DNA from: Planomonospora sp. ID82291
Lineage (GTDB): Bacteria > Actinomycetota > Actinomycetes > Streptosporangiales > Streptosporangiaceae
Direction: 5' to 3'
Length of the DNA stretch: 64,000 nt
Assembly (NCBI RefSeq): GCF_015711645.1
Contig: NZ_JABTEX010000003.1
Span: 930,001 to 994,000, forward strand
Position numbers and translations under genes: made by a program. A model generated the notes under the pieces. That model saw only the letters and a list, made by a program, of their open reading frames with translations. It had not been told where the DNA came from and did no database searches. This document shows, piece by piece, positions 43,113 to 52,063 of this stretch; position 1 is the stretch's first letter, and each line of letters starts with the position of its first letter.

Positions 43113-43738
43113 GGGCGCTGCTGGCCGGGTTCGAGCCCTTCGACGGCGCGACCGTCAACCCGTCGTGGGAGGCGGTGCGACGGGTGCCCGGCGCGCACGC
43201 CGTCCTGCTGCCGTGCGAGTTCGGCGCGGCGACCGAGCGCCTGCGGGCGGCGATGCTGGAGCACGGGCCCGAGGTGGTGGTCTGCGTCGGGCAGGCGGCC
43301 GGGCGGGCCGACGTCACGGTCGAGCGGGTCGCGATCAACCTCGACGACGCCCGCATCCCCGACAACGCGGGCCACCAGCCGGTGGACCGCCCGGTCGTCC
43401 CCGGCGGCCCGGCCGCCTACTTCGCCACGCTTCCGGTGAAGGCCTGCGTGGCGGCGGCGCGGAAGGCGGGCGTCCCGGCGAGCGTGTCGCACAGCGCCGG
43501 GACGTTCGTCTGCAACCACGTCTTCTACGGCCTCATGCACCTGATCGCCACCGCGTTCCCGCAGGTGCGCGGAGGCTTCGTGCACGTGCCGGCCGCCCCC
43601 GGGCAGGTCCTCGACCAGGGCTGGCCGGCCATGCCGTCCATGCCGGTCACGATGGTCGCCGAGGCGCTGACCGCGATCGTGACGGCCGCCGGCCTGGTCC
43701 ACGACGACCTGCGCCTGACCGGCGGCTCCCTCCACTGA
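43109..43738 (+). CDS. pcp: Pyrrolidone-carboxylate peptidase (pyroglutamyl peptidase I)
   Basis: This 209-aa cysteine peptidase removes N-terminal pyroglutamate. The triad is visible as Glu in ADVTVERVAINLDD, Cys in HSAGTFVCNHVFYG and His in RGGFVHVPAAPGQ. The start has the ATGA overlap with the DCC gene. Length matches the family (about 210-220 aa). The protein is cytosolic and probably involved in peptide recycling. Confidence 0.93.
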   Translation: MRALLAGFEPFDGATVNPSWEAVRRVPGAHAVLLPCEFGAATERLRAAMLEHGPEVVVCVGQAAGRADVTVERVAINLDDARIPDNAGHQPVDRPVVPGGPAAYFATLPVKACVAAARKAGVPASVSHSAGTFVCNHVFYGLMHLIATAFPQVRGGFVHVPAAPGQVLDQGWPAMPSMPVTMVAEALTAIVTAAGLVHDDLRLTGGSLH

Positions 43739-43739
43739 C

Positions 43740-43804
43740 CGGGCGGCCGGATCGCACGGCCGGTCCGGGAGATCGGAAGGGCGGGCGGCCGGATCGCACG
43801 GCCG
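43740..43804. repeat. Two 23-bp direct repeats
   Basis: An identical 23-bp stretch, beginning CGGGCGGCCGGATCGCACGG, is found at 43740-43762 and 43782-43804, separated by 19 nt. It lies in the gap between the convergent pcp and the next gene. It could be a terminator component or remnant duplication. Confidence 0.8.
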
Positions 43805-43822
43805 CAAGGGCGGCCGGGCGGG

Positions 43823-44866
43823 CTAGAGGGGCACGCCGTAGATCACCCGGCGGCCGACGAACTCGGTCACGCTCCACACCTGTCCCCGGCCGCGCACGCA
43901 GGTGAGGTCCTCCGGGCCCACCGGGTACGGCCTGCGGACGACCGTGTCGCCGACCTCGATCAGGGTGCCGTTCCGCTGCGATCCGGCGGCCTGGCTGAGG
44001 TACCAGACGCCGTCGTGCGACAGGGCGCCCTGGATCTTCCCGGCGGGCAGCGCGTAGGCGTCGAGCGCGATGGCGACGCCGTCGGACCCGGCCCGCAGGG
44101 TTCCGTCGGAGTCCAGCCGCCAGCGGGCCACCCGGCCGGTCCCGCCCGGCCCGTCGATGTACTCGCCGGAGACCAGCAGGTGGGGGTCGGCACTGCGGTC
44201 CACGGCGGCGAAGGAGAACCGGGCGGTCCTGGTGGTAGTGGTCCACGCGCCGGTCTGCGGCATCACGTAGCGGTAGCCGAACGCGTTGTAGACGCCCTTG
44301 CGCCCGCCGATCGCCCGGTCGTCGTCGCCGTTGACCTCGAAGATCTGCCGGGTATCGAAGACCCGGAGGCCCCGGACGGTGTCGGCGACGTAGAGCAGGT
44401 GGCCGTACCAGGCGACGCCCCCGGCGTGGATGTCGATCGGGACGATGTCCCCGTCCGCGCGGGCCTCGACGAGCAGGACGTGCCGGTAGCGCAGGGTGGC
44501 GGCGTTCAGGAAGGACAGCCGCACGCCCCGCTCCCCCGCCTCCGGCCTGTAGTACCAGCTCACCACGAACACGTTCCCCGCGACGCCCGCGTCCGAGGCG
44601 CAGGTCAGCCCCTGCGGGTACCAGTCGGGGAAGGCGTTGTCGGCGGCGTCGAAGCAGTACCAGTCCACCGGCCGGGGCCGCATCGCGCCGAAGGCCCCCG
44701 CCCCGGTGGGGCCCCGCCGGGTGGCGGCCCGGTTGGCCTTGGCCAGCACGGCCTCCAGCGTCACCCGCTCCAGCTCCCGCTCCAGCACCTGGATTCCGGC
44801 GCTGAAGCGGTCGCCCTCGCGCTTCAGTTCGAACGGTCCCGCGGGCACGGCCTTCATCGCGCTCAT
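43823..44866 (-). CDS. Beta-propeller-like protein of unknown function
   Basis: This 347-aa protein starts at an ATG with GGGAGG 6 nt upstream; longer N-terminal extensions lack a ribosome site. No signal peptide is visible. Many short strands with paired aromatic/glycine motifs (GNVFVVSWYYRPEAG; GHLLYVADTVRGLRVFDT; GVWYLSQAAGSQRNGTL) fit a six- or seven-bladed propeller. I cannot assign an enzyme. An early helical segment of about 40 residues (DRFSAGIQVLERELERVTLE) precedes the blades. It is convergent to pcp. Confidence 0.6.
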   Translation of the reverse strand: MSAMKAVPAGPFELKREGDRFSAGIQVLERELERVTLEAVLAKANRAATRRGPTGAGAFGAMRPRPVDWYCFDAADNAFPDWYPQGLTCASDAGVAGNVFVVSWYYRPEAGERGVRLSFLNAATLRYRHVLLVEARADGDIVPIDIHAGGVAWYGHLLYVADTVRGLRVFDTRQIFEVNGDDDRAIGGRKGVYNAFGYRYVMPQTGAWTTTTRTARFSFAAVDRSADPHLLVSGEYIDGPGGTGRVARWRLDSDGTLRAGSDGVAIALDAYALPAGKIQGALSHDGVWYLSQAAGSQRNGTLIEVGDTVVRRPYPVGPEDLTCVRGRGQVWSVTEFVGRRVIYGVPL

Positions 44867-45028
44867 GACAGTCCTCCCGTCCCGCCCAGTCTGGCGGATC
44901 AAGGTACGGAATTCATGAGTATGCCGGTGTGCTCCCCTCAACGATCATCCGGGCCGGACCGTCCGGGGAGGGCCGCGCGGAAGACGCGTGCGGGACGACG
45001 CGTGCGGGAAGGACCGCGCCGGTCGCGG

Positions 45029-46456
45029 TCAGACGGGCCAGGTGTGCACGGGTTCGCCGGTCAGCGCCAGCTCCCGGTAGCGGGTCACCATCCGGGCCCG
45101 GTCGCCGCCCAGCGCCTCCAGCGCCTCGCGCTGCCAGGCCGATCCGGTACGGCGCCGCGTGACCCGCTCCCGGATGACGTCCAGCATCCGCTCGGCCTCG
45201 CCCGGCTCGACGCCCACCCGGTCGAGCCCGGCCGCGGCCAGCGGCAGCAGGTCCAGGGCGAGCCGGGCCGCCGGAACCTCCTCCCGCCTGCCGGGCCAGG
45301 CCAGCGAGGCGTCCAGGCCCTCGATCGCCGACCGGTAGAAGTTGCGGTAGGCGGAGGCGAAGGCGGACTCCTCGACCGGCTCGACGGCCAGGGCGGAGGT
45401 GAGGCCGAGCAGGAAGGCCGTGTTGGCCGCCATGTCGGCGGGGGTCGGTCCGGCGGGCAGCGCGCGCATCTCCACCCGCAGGTGGCCGCCGTCCGCGGGG
45501 TCGTAGACCGGCCGGTTCCACTGCCAGACCGTGCCCTGGTGGAGCCGGAGCTCGGCCAGGGCCGGGGCCCCGTCCGGCCGCCGGTCCCGCTCGGGCGTGA
45601 GCATCGGCAGGATCGGCTCGTAGTCGCGCACGCACGCCTCGAACAGCTCCTCGGCGCTCGTGACCCAGCCGGAGCCGAAGGCCACCCGCCGGTCCCGGCG
45701 CCCGAGCCGCTCCAGGTCGCGGTCGTCGGCCGACTCCTCGAACAGCGCGATGCGGGTCTCCTCCCACAGCCGCCGGCCCAGGAAGCCCGGGGAGTTGCCG
45801 CTGACCGCCAGGACCGGCCCCATCGCCAGCTGGGCGGCGTTGTAGACGCGGGCGAAGTCGGCGGGCGCGGTGCGCAGGTGGACCTGCCAGGAGGTGTTGG
45901 CGCTCTCCAGGATCACGCCCTCGACCTCCAGTTCCAGCTGCTCCACGCCGTGGATGCGGACCCGGAACGGCTCGGTCCGCAGCCGCCGCATGCCCCGGCT
46001 CATCGCCCGGTAGCGGCTCTCGTCGCTCATCGCCCCGTGGGTGAAGTCGAACTCGTGCAGGGTCGGCAGGATCCCGATCGCCACCGACCGCCCGCCGTGC
46101 CGCGCCGCCGCCGAGTCCACCACCGCGATGGTCTCGTGCAGCTCCTTCTCCAGCGCGGCGAACGGCCGGCCCGCCAGCGGGAGCGGGGTCAGGTTGACCT
46201 CCAGGTTGAACCGGCCGAGCTCCAGGGTGAGCCGGTCGTCGCCGGCGGTGTCGCGCACCTCGCGGTTGCGCGGGAGCGGGCGGCCGTCCGGCGTGGTCAG
46301 GAACAGTTCCAGTTCGGCCCCGATGGTCATGGGCCCCGTCCCGAACCCCGGCCGGGCGAGCAGCTCGCGGAGCTCCGCCAGCTGCTCGGCCAGCCGCTCC
46401 CCGAAGCGGGCGAACTCCGCCTCCGAGAAGCGGTCCTTGTCGAGTTGCTGCCCCAT
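45029..46456 (-). CDS. Glutamate-cysteine ligase family protein (second paralogue)
   Basis: This 475-aa member of the GCS2-like superfamily has signatures GPMTIGAELELFLTTPDG, LGRFNLEVNLTPLPLAG, VILESANTSWQVHLR and WQWNRPVYDPADGGHLRVEMRAL, the last being ATP/metal-binding. It is larger than the YbdK-type gene at 7782 and not a close paralogue. It could act in a gamma-glutamyl or ergothioneine-like pathway, but the neighbouring genes give no clue. Start choice: ATG 46456; no good ribosome site is seen. Confidence 0.78.
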   Translation of the reverse strand: MGQQLDKDRFSEAEFARFGERLAEQLAELRELLARPGFGTGPMTIGAELELFLTTPDGRPLPRNREVRDTAGDDRLTLELGRFNLEVNLTPLPLAGRPFAALEKELHETIAVVDSAAARHGGRSVAIGILPTLHEFDFTHGAMSDESRYRAMSRGMRRLRTEPFRVRIHGVEQLELEVEGVILESANTSWQVHLRTAPADFARVYNAAQLAMGPVLAVSGNSPGFLGRRLWEETRIALFEESADDRDLERLGRRDRRVAFGSGWVTSAEELFEACVRDYEPILPMLTPERDRRPDGAPALAELRLHQGTVWQWNRPVYDPADGGHLRVEMRALPAGPTPADMAANTAFLLGLTSALAVEPVEESAFASAYRNFYRSAIEGLDASLAWPGRREEVPAARLALDLLPLAAAGLDRVGVEPGEAERMLDVIRERVTRRRTGSAWQREALEALGGDRARMVTRYRELALTGEPVHTWPV

Positions 46457-46559
46457 CGCACCGTCCGATCAGTCAGGTGGTCTCCACCGCGAACCGCGAT
46501 TCGCGTCGCCTCACCTCATCTGTCCCGTGCGCCGCCGTCTAATCCGCCGGTGAGGTAGA

Positions 46560-46668
46560 TCACCAGGGGACGACGCCGTCCTCGTCCTGATGGGACCCGG
46601 TGGGGCCGCCGGCGTCCAGCAGCGCCAGCCGTACGGCGGCGGCGGCGCCCTGCGCGGGGGTGCGGACG
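46560..46668 (-). pseudogene. Remnant C-terminus of a short-chain dehydrogenase
   Basis: In the gap before the methyltransferase stop, the reverse strand has about 36 codons ending in a TGA: VRTPAQGAAAAVRLALL, then DAGGPTGS and GVVPW. This matches the typical end of SDR oxidoreductases (RTPEEGA...AVRLALLP..GPTGGFF...VPW). No start or cofactor-binding N-terminus is found upstream, where the methyltransferase gene occupies the DNA. I take it as a decayed fragment. Confidence 0.55.
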
Positions 46669-46695
46669 CTCCGGCTCCAGGACGCCTGACGCTCC

Positions 46696-47805
46696 TCAGC
46701 CCTCGTGCTTGGGCAGGCGGCGGACCTTCAGGCCGCCGCCCCAGCGGTCGATCGCCTCGTCGTCGGCGAAGGCCAGCGCGCGCAGCATGTTGCCGCCGTC
46801 GGACGCCTCGACCGTGCGGCGGAGCCGCCGCCGCAGCGGCTCGGAGAGCTTGGTGGTGCCCGCCTCGACGGTGTCGCCGTAGAAGGGGGCGAAGGCCACC
46901 CCGGCGAACCCGGTACGGCGCAGCAGCGTCGGCATGGTCGCGGCCGAGTAGAACATCAGGTGGTTCTTGGTGAACCCGTTCCATCCGGCGCCGCGGGCCT
47001 TCAGCTGCAGCGAGGCGGCGTTGACGGTCAGGATCATCAGCACCCCGCCCGGCGCGAGCAGGCTGCGGAAGCTCCGGAAGTCGTCCAGCGGGCGCGGCAG
47101 GTGGGCCAGGACCGACCAGAGGGTGATCACGTCGAAGCCGCCCATGGCGATCTCCGGGACGTCCTCCGGGGCGCCGTGGTGGGCCCGCGCCCGGGCGAGC
47201 CGCCGGTTGGCCTCGGCCACCGAGTCCGGCGACAGGTCCACCCCGGCCGCGTCGAACCCGCGCTGCTCGGCGAGCTCCAGGAAGAGCCCGGCCCCGCAGC
47301 CGAAGTCCAGCAGCCGCCGCCCCGCCCCCTCGGCGAAGACCGGGTGGAAGGCGTCCATGGTCAGCCGGTAGCGGCGCCGCCGGTCCGCGGCGTACTTGCC
47401 GGTGAGGAAGGCGCTGTAGCCGCAGGCGTACAGGTCGCCGAGGCGTTCGGGCCGGATGTTGGGGTTGCGGTAGAGGAACCCGCACCCCGGGCAGCGCACC
47501 ACCTGGTAGCCCCACCGGTCCTTGGGCCCGGTGGGGCGGAACAGCGGCTGCTGGCGGCTGTCGCCGCACAGGTGGCAGACGACGAACTCCTCGATCTCCC
47601 CCAGGTCCGTCCGCTCGCGGTACTCCTCCAGCGTGAGCACCTCGGCCCGGCGCAGCCGCAGCCGCCATCCGGCCTCCCGGGCCAGCCGCTCGCCCGGCCG
47701 GACGTAGATCCGCTGCTCCCAGGGCACGCGGTCGTAGCGGGAGCCGTACAGGGCTCGGTAGAGCGCGCGTTTCAGCGCGGCCGTGGCACGTCCGTTCACC
47801 GGCAT
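46696..47805 (-). CDS. Zinc-ribbon SAM-dependent methyltransferase
   Basis: This 369-aa protein starts at ATG 47805 (a far-upstream GTG sits on a -10-like TATACC). Residues ~75-125 hold a zinc ribbon with two CxxC pairs (VVCHLCGDSRQQ; VRCPGCGFLYRNPN) followed by a class I methyltransferase domain with motif I LLDFGCGAGLFLELAEQRG and a second acidic strand AAGVDLSP. Related enzymes modify sugars or cell-wall/polyketide products. The acceptor is unknown. It diverges from the S9 peptidase gene. Confidence 0.82.
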   Translation of the reverse strand: MPVNGRATAALKRALYRALYGSRYDRVPWEQRIYVRPGERLAREAGWRLRLRRAEVLTLEEYRERTDLGEIEEFVVCHLCGDSRQQPLFRPTGPKDRWGYQVVRCPGCGFLYRNPNIRPERLGDLYACGYSAFLTGKYAADRRRRYRLTMDAFHPVFAEGAGRRLLDFGCGAGLFLELAEQRGFDAAGVDLSPDSVAEANRRLARARAHHGAPEDVPEIAMGGFDVITLWSVLAHLPRPLDDFRSFRSLLAPGGVLMILTVNAASLQLKARGAGWNGFTKNHLMFYSAATMPTLLRRTGFAGVAFAPFYGDTVEAGTTKLSEPLRRRLRRTVEASDGGNMLRALAFADDEAIDRWGGGLKVRRLPKHEG

Positions 47806-47917
47806 CCATCCCCACCCGTCACGATTCGTTCGGTCGACCGACCGGTACCCGACGGATGATCCGGACAGACTCGGCACCCGGTATAGCGTTCTTCATCGGG
47901 TGATAACGTCCCAGGTC

Positions 47918-49897
47918 ATGCGTCCAGAAGACCTCGCCCTGCTGCACGTCCCCGGCAGCGTCACCCTCCACGACGACCTCCTCCTGGCCGACGTGGCCCA
48001 CCCCGACCCGGAGGCGGACGCCTACCGGGGAGGCCTGTGGCGGATCCCGCCGCAGGGCCCGCCGGTCCCCTTCACCCACGGCGACCTCGACACCGCGCCG
48101 TGCATCTCCCCGGACGGCGCCTGGGTGGCCTTCCTGCGGGCCACCGCGGGCGGCAGGCCCCAGCTGTACGTGATGCCGACCGCGGGGGGCGAGCCCCGCC
48201 CGGTCACCGACCTGCCGCTGGGCGCGGGCGAGCCGGTCTGGGCGCCCGACTCGCGGCGGATCGCGTTCGTCGCCCGGACCCCGGAGGCGGGCCGCTACGG
48301 CACCGCGGAGGGGGTGGGCGCCGCGGCCGAGGCCCCCCGCCGCATCACCGGCTTCCGCTACCGCAGCGACGACGTGGGATTCGTCCAGGACCGCCGCAAA
48401 GTCCTGTACGTGGTCAACGCGCTGGCCGACATCCCCCAGCCGGTGCCGCTGACCGGCGACCGCTACGACGTCGGCGACCCCTGCTGGCACGGCGACGAGC
48501 ACCTGCTGGTCTCGGCCCCGCGCGACCTGGACCCCGAGAGCCTGCACACCGACCTGTACGCGGTGCCCGCGCTCGGCGGCGAGCCGGTCCCGGTGGTGCG
48601 CGGCCCCGGATCGGCGGTCCGCCCGGCCGTGCTCCCCGGCGGCGACGTGGTCTACCTCGGCACGGAGTTCTCCGGGATCGACGCGGTGGCCCGCAACACC
48701 GGCCTGTACCGCGCGCCCGTGCGGATCGGCGCCGCGGCCGTACCCACCGGCGCCGGGTCCGCGCCTGTACCCACCGGCGCCGGGTCCGCGGCCGTACCCA
48801 CCGGCGCCGGGTCCGCGCCCGTGACCGGCGTCCGGCTGACCGAGGAGGAGTCGGTGGACTGCGAGTCCCTCACCCCGCTCCCGGTGGAGGGCGGCGTCCT
48901 GGTCGCGGTGCGGGTGCGCGGCGCGATCGAGCTGCGCCTGGTGCCGCTGGACTCCTCCTCCGGCGTCCCGCTGGGCAAGCTCCCGGTCGTGCTGGGCGAG
49001 CGGTCGGCCGTCAAGGCGTTCGCCTCCTGGCGCGGACGCACCGTGGCCGTGCTGTCCACGCCCGAGCACCCCGGCCTGGTCGCCGACGCGGACGGGACGC
49101 TCGCCGACTTCTGCGGGCCGCTGCCCGCCGCCCGCCCGCTCCGGGAGATCACCGCCGTCGCCCCCGACGGCTACCCGGTGCACGGCTGGGTGGCGCTGCC
49201 CGAGGGCGAGGGCCCGCACCCGGTCCTGCTGAACGTGCACGGCGGACCGTTCCACCAGCACGGCTGGGGATTCCTCGACGAGACCCAGGTCTACGCCGCC
49301 GCGGGCTACGCGGTCGTGCTGCCCAACCCCCGGGGCTCGGCCGGGTACGGCCAGGCGCACGGCCGGGCGGTGGTCGGCGCGCTCGGCACCGTCGACGCCG
49401 ACGACGTGCTGGCCCTGCTGGACGCGGCGCTGGCCCTGCCGGAGTGCGACGCCGGCCGGGTGGGCGTGATGGGCGGCTCCTACGGCGGGTTCATGACCAG
49501 CTGGCTGGCCGCCCACCACGGGGAGCGGTTCCGCGCGGCCTGGAGCGAGCGCGCGGTCAACGCCTGGGACTCCTTCACCGGCTCCTCCGACATCGGCTGG
49601 TACTTCGCCGAGGCCTACTGCGGCCCCGACCCCGAGACCCAGCGCGCGATGAGCCCGCTCTACCACGCCGACCGGATCACCCTGCCGTTCGCCGTGGTCC
49701 ACTCCGAGGAGGACTGGCGCTGCCCGGTCGAGCAGGCCCAGCGGATGTACGTCGCGCTGCGCAGGAACGGCGTGCCCGCCGAGTTCCTGCTCTTCCCCGG
49801 CGAGGGCCACGAGCTGACCCGGAGCGGACGGCCCCGGCACCGCCTCCAGCGCTTCGAGGCCGTGCTCGAGTGGTGGTCGCGCCACCTGACCGCGTAG
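47918..49897 (+). CDS. S9 prolyl-oligopeptidase family peptidase
   Basis: This 659-aa serine peptidase or acylaminoacyl peptidase has an N-terminal beta-propeller (blade motifs such as APDSRRIAFVARTPE) and a C-terminal alpha/beta hydrolase. The triad is Ser in VMGGSYGGFMTSW, Asp in HSEEDWRCPVEQAQ and His in PGEGHELTRSG. GATAAC (47902-47907) lies 10 nt before the ATG, so a leaderless start is possible. Three 27-bp repeats insert AAVPTGAGS-like segments in one propeller blade (about residues 273-299). Cytosolic; the substrate is unknown. Confidence 0.9.
   Translation: MRPEDLALLHVPGSVTLHDDLLLADVAHPDPEADAYRGGLWRIPPQGPPVPFTHGDLDTAPCISPDGAWVAFLRATAGGRPQLYVMPTAGGEPRPVTDLPLGAGEPVWAPDSRRIAFVARTPEAGRYGTAEGVGAAAEAPRRITGFRYRSDDVGFVQDRRKVLYVVNALADIPQPVPLTGDRYDVGDPCWHGDEHLLVSAPRDLDPESLHTDLYAVPALGGEPVPVVRGPGSAVRPAVLPGGDVVYLGTEFSGIDAVARNTGLYRAPVRIGAAAVPTGAGSAPVPTGAGSAAVPTGAGSAPVTGVRLTEEESVDCESLTPLPVEGGVLVAVRVRGAIELRLVPLDSSSGVPLGKLPVVLGERSAVKAFASWRGRTVAVLSTPEHPGLVADADGTLADFCGPLPAARPLREITAVAPDGYPVHGWVALPEGEGPHPVLLNVHGGPFHQHGWGFLDETQVYAAAGYAVVLPNPRGSAGYGQAHGRAVVGALGTVDADDVLALLDAALALPECDAGRVGVMGGSYGGFMTSWLAAHHGERFRAAWSERAVNAWDSFTGSSDIGWYFAEAYCGPDPETQRAMSPLYHADRITLPFAVVHSEEDWRCPVEQAQRMYVALRRNGVPAEFLLFPGEGHELTRSGRPRHRLQRFEAVLEWWSRHLTA
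48734..48814. repeat. Three 27-bp tandem repeats inside the S9 peptidase gene
   Basis: Units at 48734, 48761 and 48788 encode nine residues each (AAVPTGAGS/APVPTGAGS). The change GCC/CCT is the main difference. They lie in a linker between propeller blades, so copy number should not harm folding. Confidence 0.88.
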
Positions 49898-49995
49898 TCC
49901 GGCCCCGCGACGGGTCCGCTCACGGGCCGGACCCCTCACAGGCCGGACCCCTCACGGGCCGGACCGCGCCCCCGGCGGGCCCGTCGCGGGCCGGA

Positions 49996-50029
49996 CCGCA
50001 CCCCGCGGCGGGCCCGTCGCGGGGTGCGG
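49996..50029. terminator. Hairpin between convergent S9 and phosphatase genes
   Basis: A perfect 12-bp stem (49996-50007 with 50018-50029) with a 10-nt loop lies between the two convergent stops. The preceding ~70 nt also hold CGGGCCGGACCCCTCA-type direct repeats. Confidence 0.6.
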
Positions 50030-50031
50030 CC

Positions 50032-51231
50032 TCAGTCCGGGACCCGGAGCACGAGGACGGCGATGTCGTCGATCGGCAGCCCGGACTGGAAGGCCACCAC
50101 CTCGTCCACGAGGTGTTCGGCCACGCCCCGCGCGTCCGCGCCGTGGACCGCCTCCAGGGACCGCAGCAGCCGCTCCTCCCCGAACATCGCGTCGCCGGGG
50201 CCCCGTCCCTCGGTGATCCCGTCGGTGTAGAAGAGCAGCACGTCCCCGGGGGAGAGCCCCACCTCGGTCTCGCGCAGCTTCGGGTCGCCGAAGACGCCCA
50301 GCAGATCCCCCGGGTCGCCCACCGGCCCGGACGGGTGCTCCCGGGAGACCCGGACGGGGGGCGGGTGCCCGCCGAGGGACAGCGTCAGGCGCGGCCGGCC
50401 CGCGTCGTCGTGCTGGATGCGGGCGTAGGCCGCGGTCAGGAAGCGGTCCGTGCGCTCACGCAGGAGCGCCTGGTTGAGCAGGGAGAGCACCTCCGCGGGC
50501 CGGGCGTCCTGGATGCCCGCGGCGCGCAGGGTGTACCGGGCCAGGCCGGTGACGACCGCCGCCCGCGCGCCCTTGCCGCACACGTCCCCGAGGGACAGCC
50601 CCCAGCCGTGCCCGGTCTCGAAGAGGTCGTAGAAGTCGCCGCCCACCTCGTCGCCGCTGCCGGCGGGCCGGTACACCCCGGCCACGTCCAGGCCCGGCAC
50701 CCCGGGCAGCGCCGCCGGCACGAAGCTCGCCTGCAGGATCTGGGCGAGGTGGCGGGCCTCGGCCTCGGAGCGTTCGGCCCGCCGGCGTTCGCGCAGGAGC
50801 TCGCGCTCGTACCGTCTGCGGTCGACGGCCGCCACGGCGGACAGCCGGATGACCGCCGGCCTTCCCCCGGCGGAGGGCTTGACCACCGCGTTGACCAGGA
50901 CCGGCAGCCGCGTGCCGTCGGGGCGCTTCAGCTCGACCGCGATCTCCCTGACCTCTCCCTGCATCGCGAGCAGGGGGGCGAAGTGCGTGTCGTAGAAGAT
51001 GCGGTCGCCCACCGGCAGGAGGGCGGGGAAGCGGACCCGGCCGACCAGGTCCGCGGGGGTGCGCCCCACCATGGCGAGGAACGTGGCGTTGGCCCTGACG
51101 ACCGTCCCGTCCATGAGGGTGGACAGGTAGCCGAACGGCGCGTGCTCGTACAGGTCGCCGAGGTCGTCCTCGACGGCCTCGGTCGGCGAAGGCTCACACA
51201 TCCCCGTGGCGGTCTCGTCCGGCCGGGCCAC
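50032..51231 (-). CDS. rsbP: PAS-PP2C serine/threonine phosphatase (RsbP-like)
   Basis: This 399-aa protein starts at a GTG with GGGAGG 6 nt upstream. Residues ~25-140 form a PAS domain (YEHAPFGYLSTLMDGTVVRAN; FLAMVGRTPADLVGR) and ~185-399 a SpoIIE-type PP2C phosphatase (GDEVGGDFYDLF; GLSLGDVCGKGARAAVVTG; DVLLFYTDGITEGR; DDIAVLVLR), with the metal-binding Asp residues in place. A coiled helix (RRYERELLRERRRAERSEAE) joins them. In Bacillus, RsbP needs the hydrolase RsbQ to sense energy stress and dephosphorylates RsbV. Here the RsbQ homologue is the next gene upstream, 34 nt away. Confidence 0.9.
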   Translation of the reverse strand: MARPDETATGMCEPSPTEAVEDDLGDLYEHAPFGYLSTLMDGTVVRANATFLAMVGRTPADLVGRVRFPALLPVGDRIFYDTHFAPLLAMQGEVREIAVELKRPDGTRLPVLVNAVVKPSAGGRPAVIRLSAVAAVDRRRYERELLRERRRAERSEAEARHLAQILQASFVPAALPGVPGLDVAGVYRPAGSGDEVGGDFYDLFETGHGWGLSLGDVCGKGARAAVVTGLARYTLRAAGIQDARPAEVLSLLNQALLRERTDRFLTAAYARIQHDDAGRPRLTLSLGGHPPPVRVSREHPSGPVGDPGDLLGVFGDPKLRETEVGLSPGDVLLFYTDGITEGRGPGDAMFGEERLLRSLEAVHGADARGVAEHLVDEVVAFQSGLPIDDIAVLVLRVPD

Positions 51232-51265
51232 AGGCGCCCTCCCGTCCCGTCGGTCCCGTCCCCTC

Positions 51266-52063
51266 TCAGCTCCGCAGGAACGCGCGGATCGCGGCCACGG
51301 TCTCCTCGGGGGCGCTCAGGTTGGGGCAGTGCCCGGTCGCCTCCATCAGGACCAGCTCGCTGCCGGGGATCATCCGGTGGACGTACTCCCCCACCTGCGT
51401 CGGGGCGATCACGTCCGCGGAGCACTGCAGGACGAGCGTGCGCGCCCGCACCCGCGGCAGGTCGGCCCGGTTGTCCGACAGGAAGGTCGCCCTGGCGAAC
51501 TGCCGGGCGATCGCGGGATCGGTACGGCAGAAGCTGTTGGTCAGCTCCTCGCCCAGCTCGGGCCGGTCCGGATTTCCCATGATCACCGGAGCCATCGCGC
51601 CGGACCAGCCGAGGTAGTTGCCGTCGAGCGACTCGAGCAGCTCGTCGATGTCCGCCCGACTGAACCCGCCGACGTAGTCGGCGTCGTCGATGTAGCGGGG
51701 CGACGGGCCCACCAGCACCAGCCGCTCGAACCGCTCCGGCTCCTCGATCTCGGCCAGGACGCCGATCATCGCGGCGACCGAGTGGCCGACGAAGACGGCC
51801 CGCTCCAGATCGAGCTCCCGGCAGATCTCCAGCAGGTCGCGGGCGTAGCCGTCCAGCGTGGAGTGGCGCTCGGCGGAGAAACCCGCCAGGTCCGACCCGC
51901 CGTAGCCCACGTGGTCGAAGAGCACGACCCGGTGGTCCTCCTCGAAGGCCGGCGCGACGAACCGCCACATGTTCTGGTCGCAGCCGAATCCGTGGGCGAA
52001 TATCATCGGCGTTCCCGAAGGATTCCCCGATATGTGGACGTTGTTACGGGCAATCACGTCCAT
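51266..52063 (-). CDS. rsbQ: RsbQ-type alpha/beta hydrolase
   Basis: This 265-aa protein is very like B. subtilis RsbQ: RNNVHISGNPSGTPMIFAHG, FGCDQNMWRFVAPAFEEDHR, DGYARDLLEICRELDLE and the nucleophile loop VFVGHSVAAMIGVLA, with acid Asp (QCSADVIAPTQVG) and His (ATGHCPNLSAPEE). It belongs to the same group as plant karrikin/strigolactone receptors. RsbQ binds or hydrolyses a hydrophobic ligand and activates RsbP. Start is ATG 52063 with AAAGGTG upstream. The short gap to rsbP suggests a shared transcript. Confidence 0.93.
   Translation of the reverse strand: MDVIARNNVHISGNPSGTPMIFAHGFGCDQNMWRFVAPAFEEDHRVVLFDHVGYGGSDLAGFSAERHSTLDGYARDLLEICRELDLERAVFVGHSVAAMIGVLAEIEEPERFERLVLVGPSPRYIDDADYVGGFSRADIDELLESLDGNYLGWSGAMAPVIMGNPDRPELGEELTNSFCRTDPAIARQFARATFLSDNRADLPRVRARTLVLQCSADVIAPTQVGEYVHRMIPGSELVLMEATGHCPNLSAPEETVAAIRAFLRS

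Noticed and set aside
42735-43738. DCC and Pcp genes as part of the paralogue operon with a shared function
   Set aside because: They are in the same direction and close together, but their families are unrelated; only co-transcription can be proposed.
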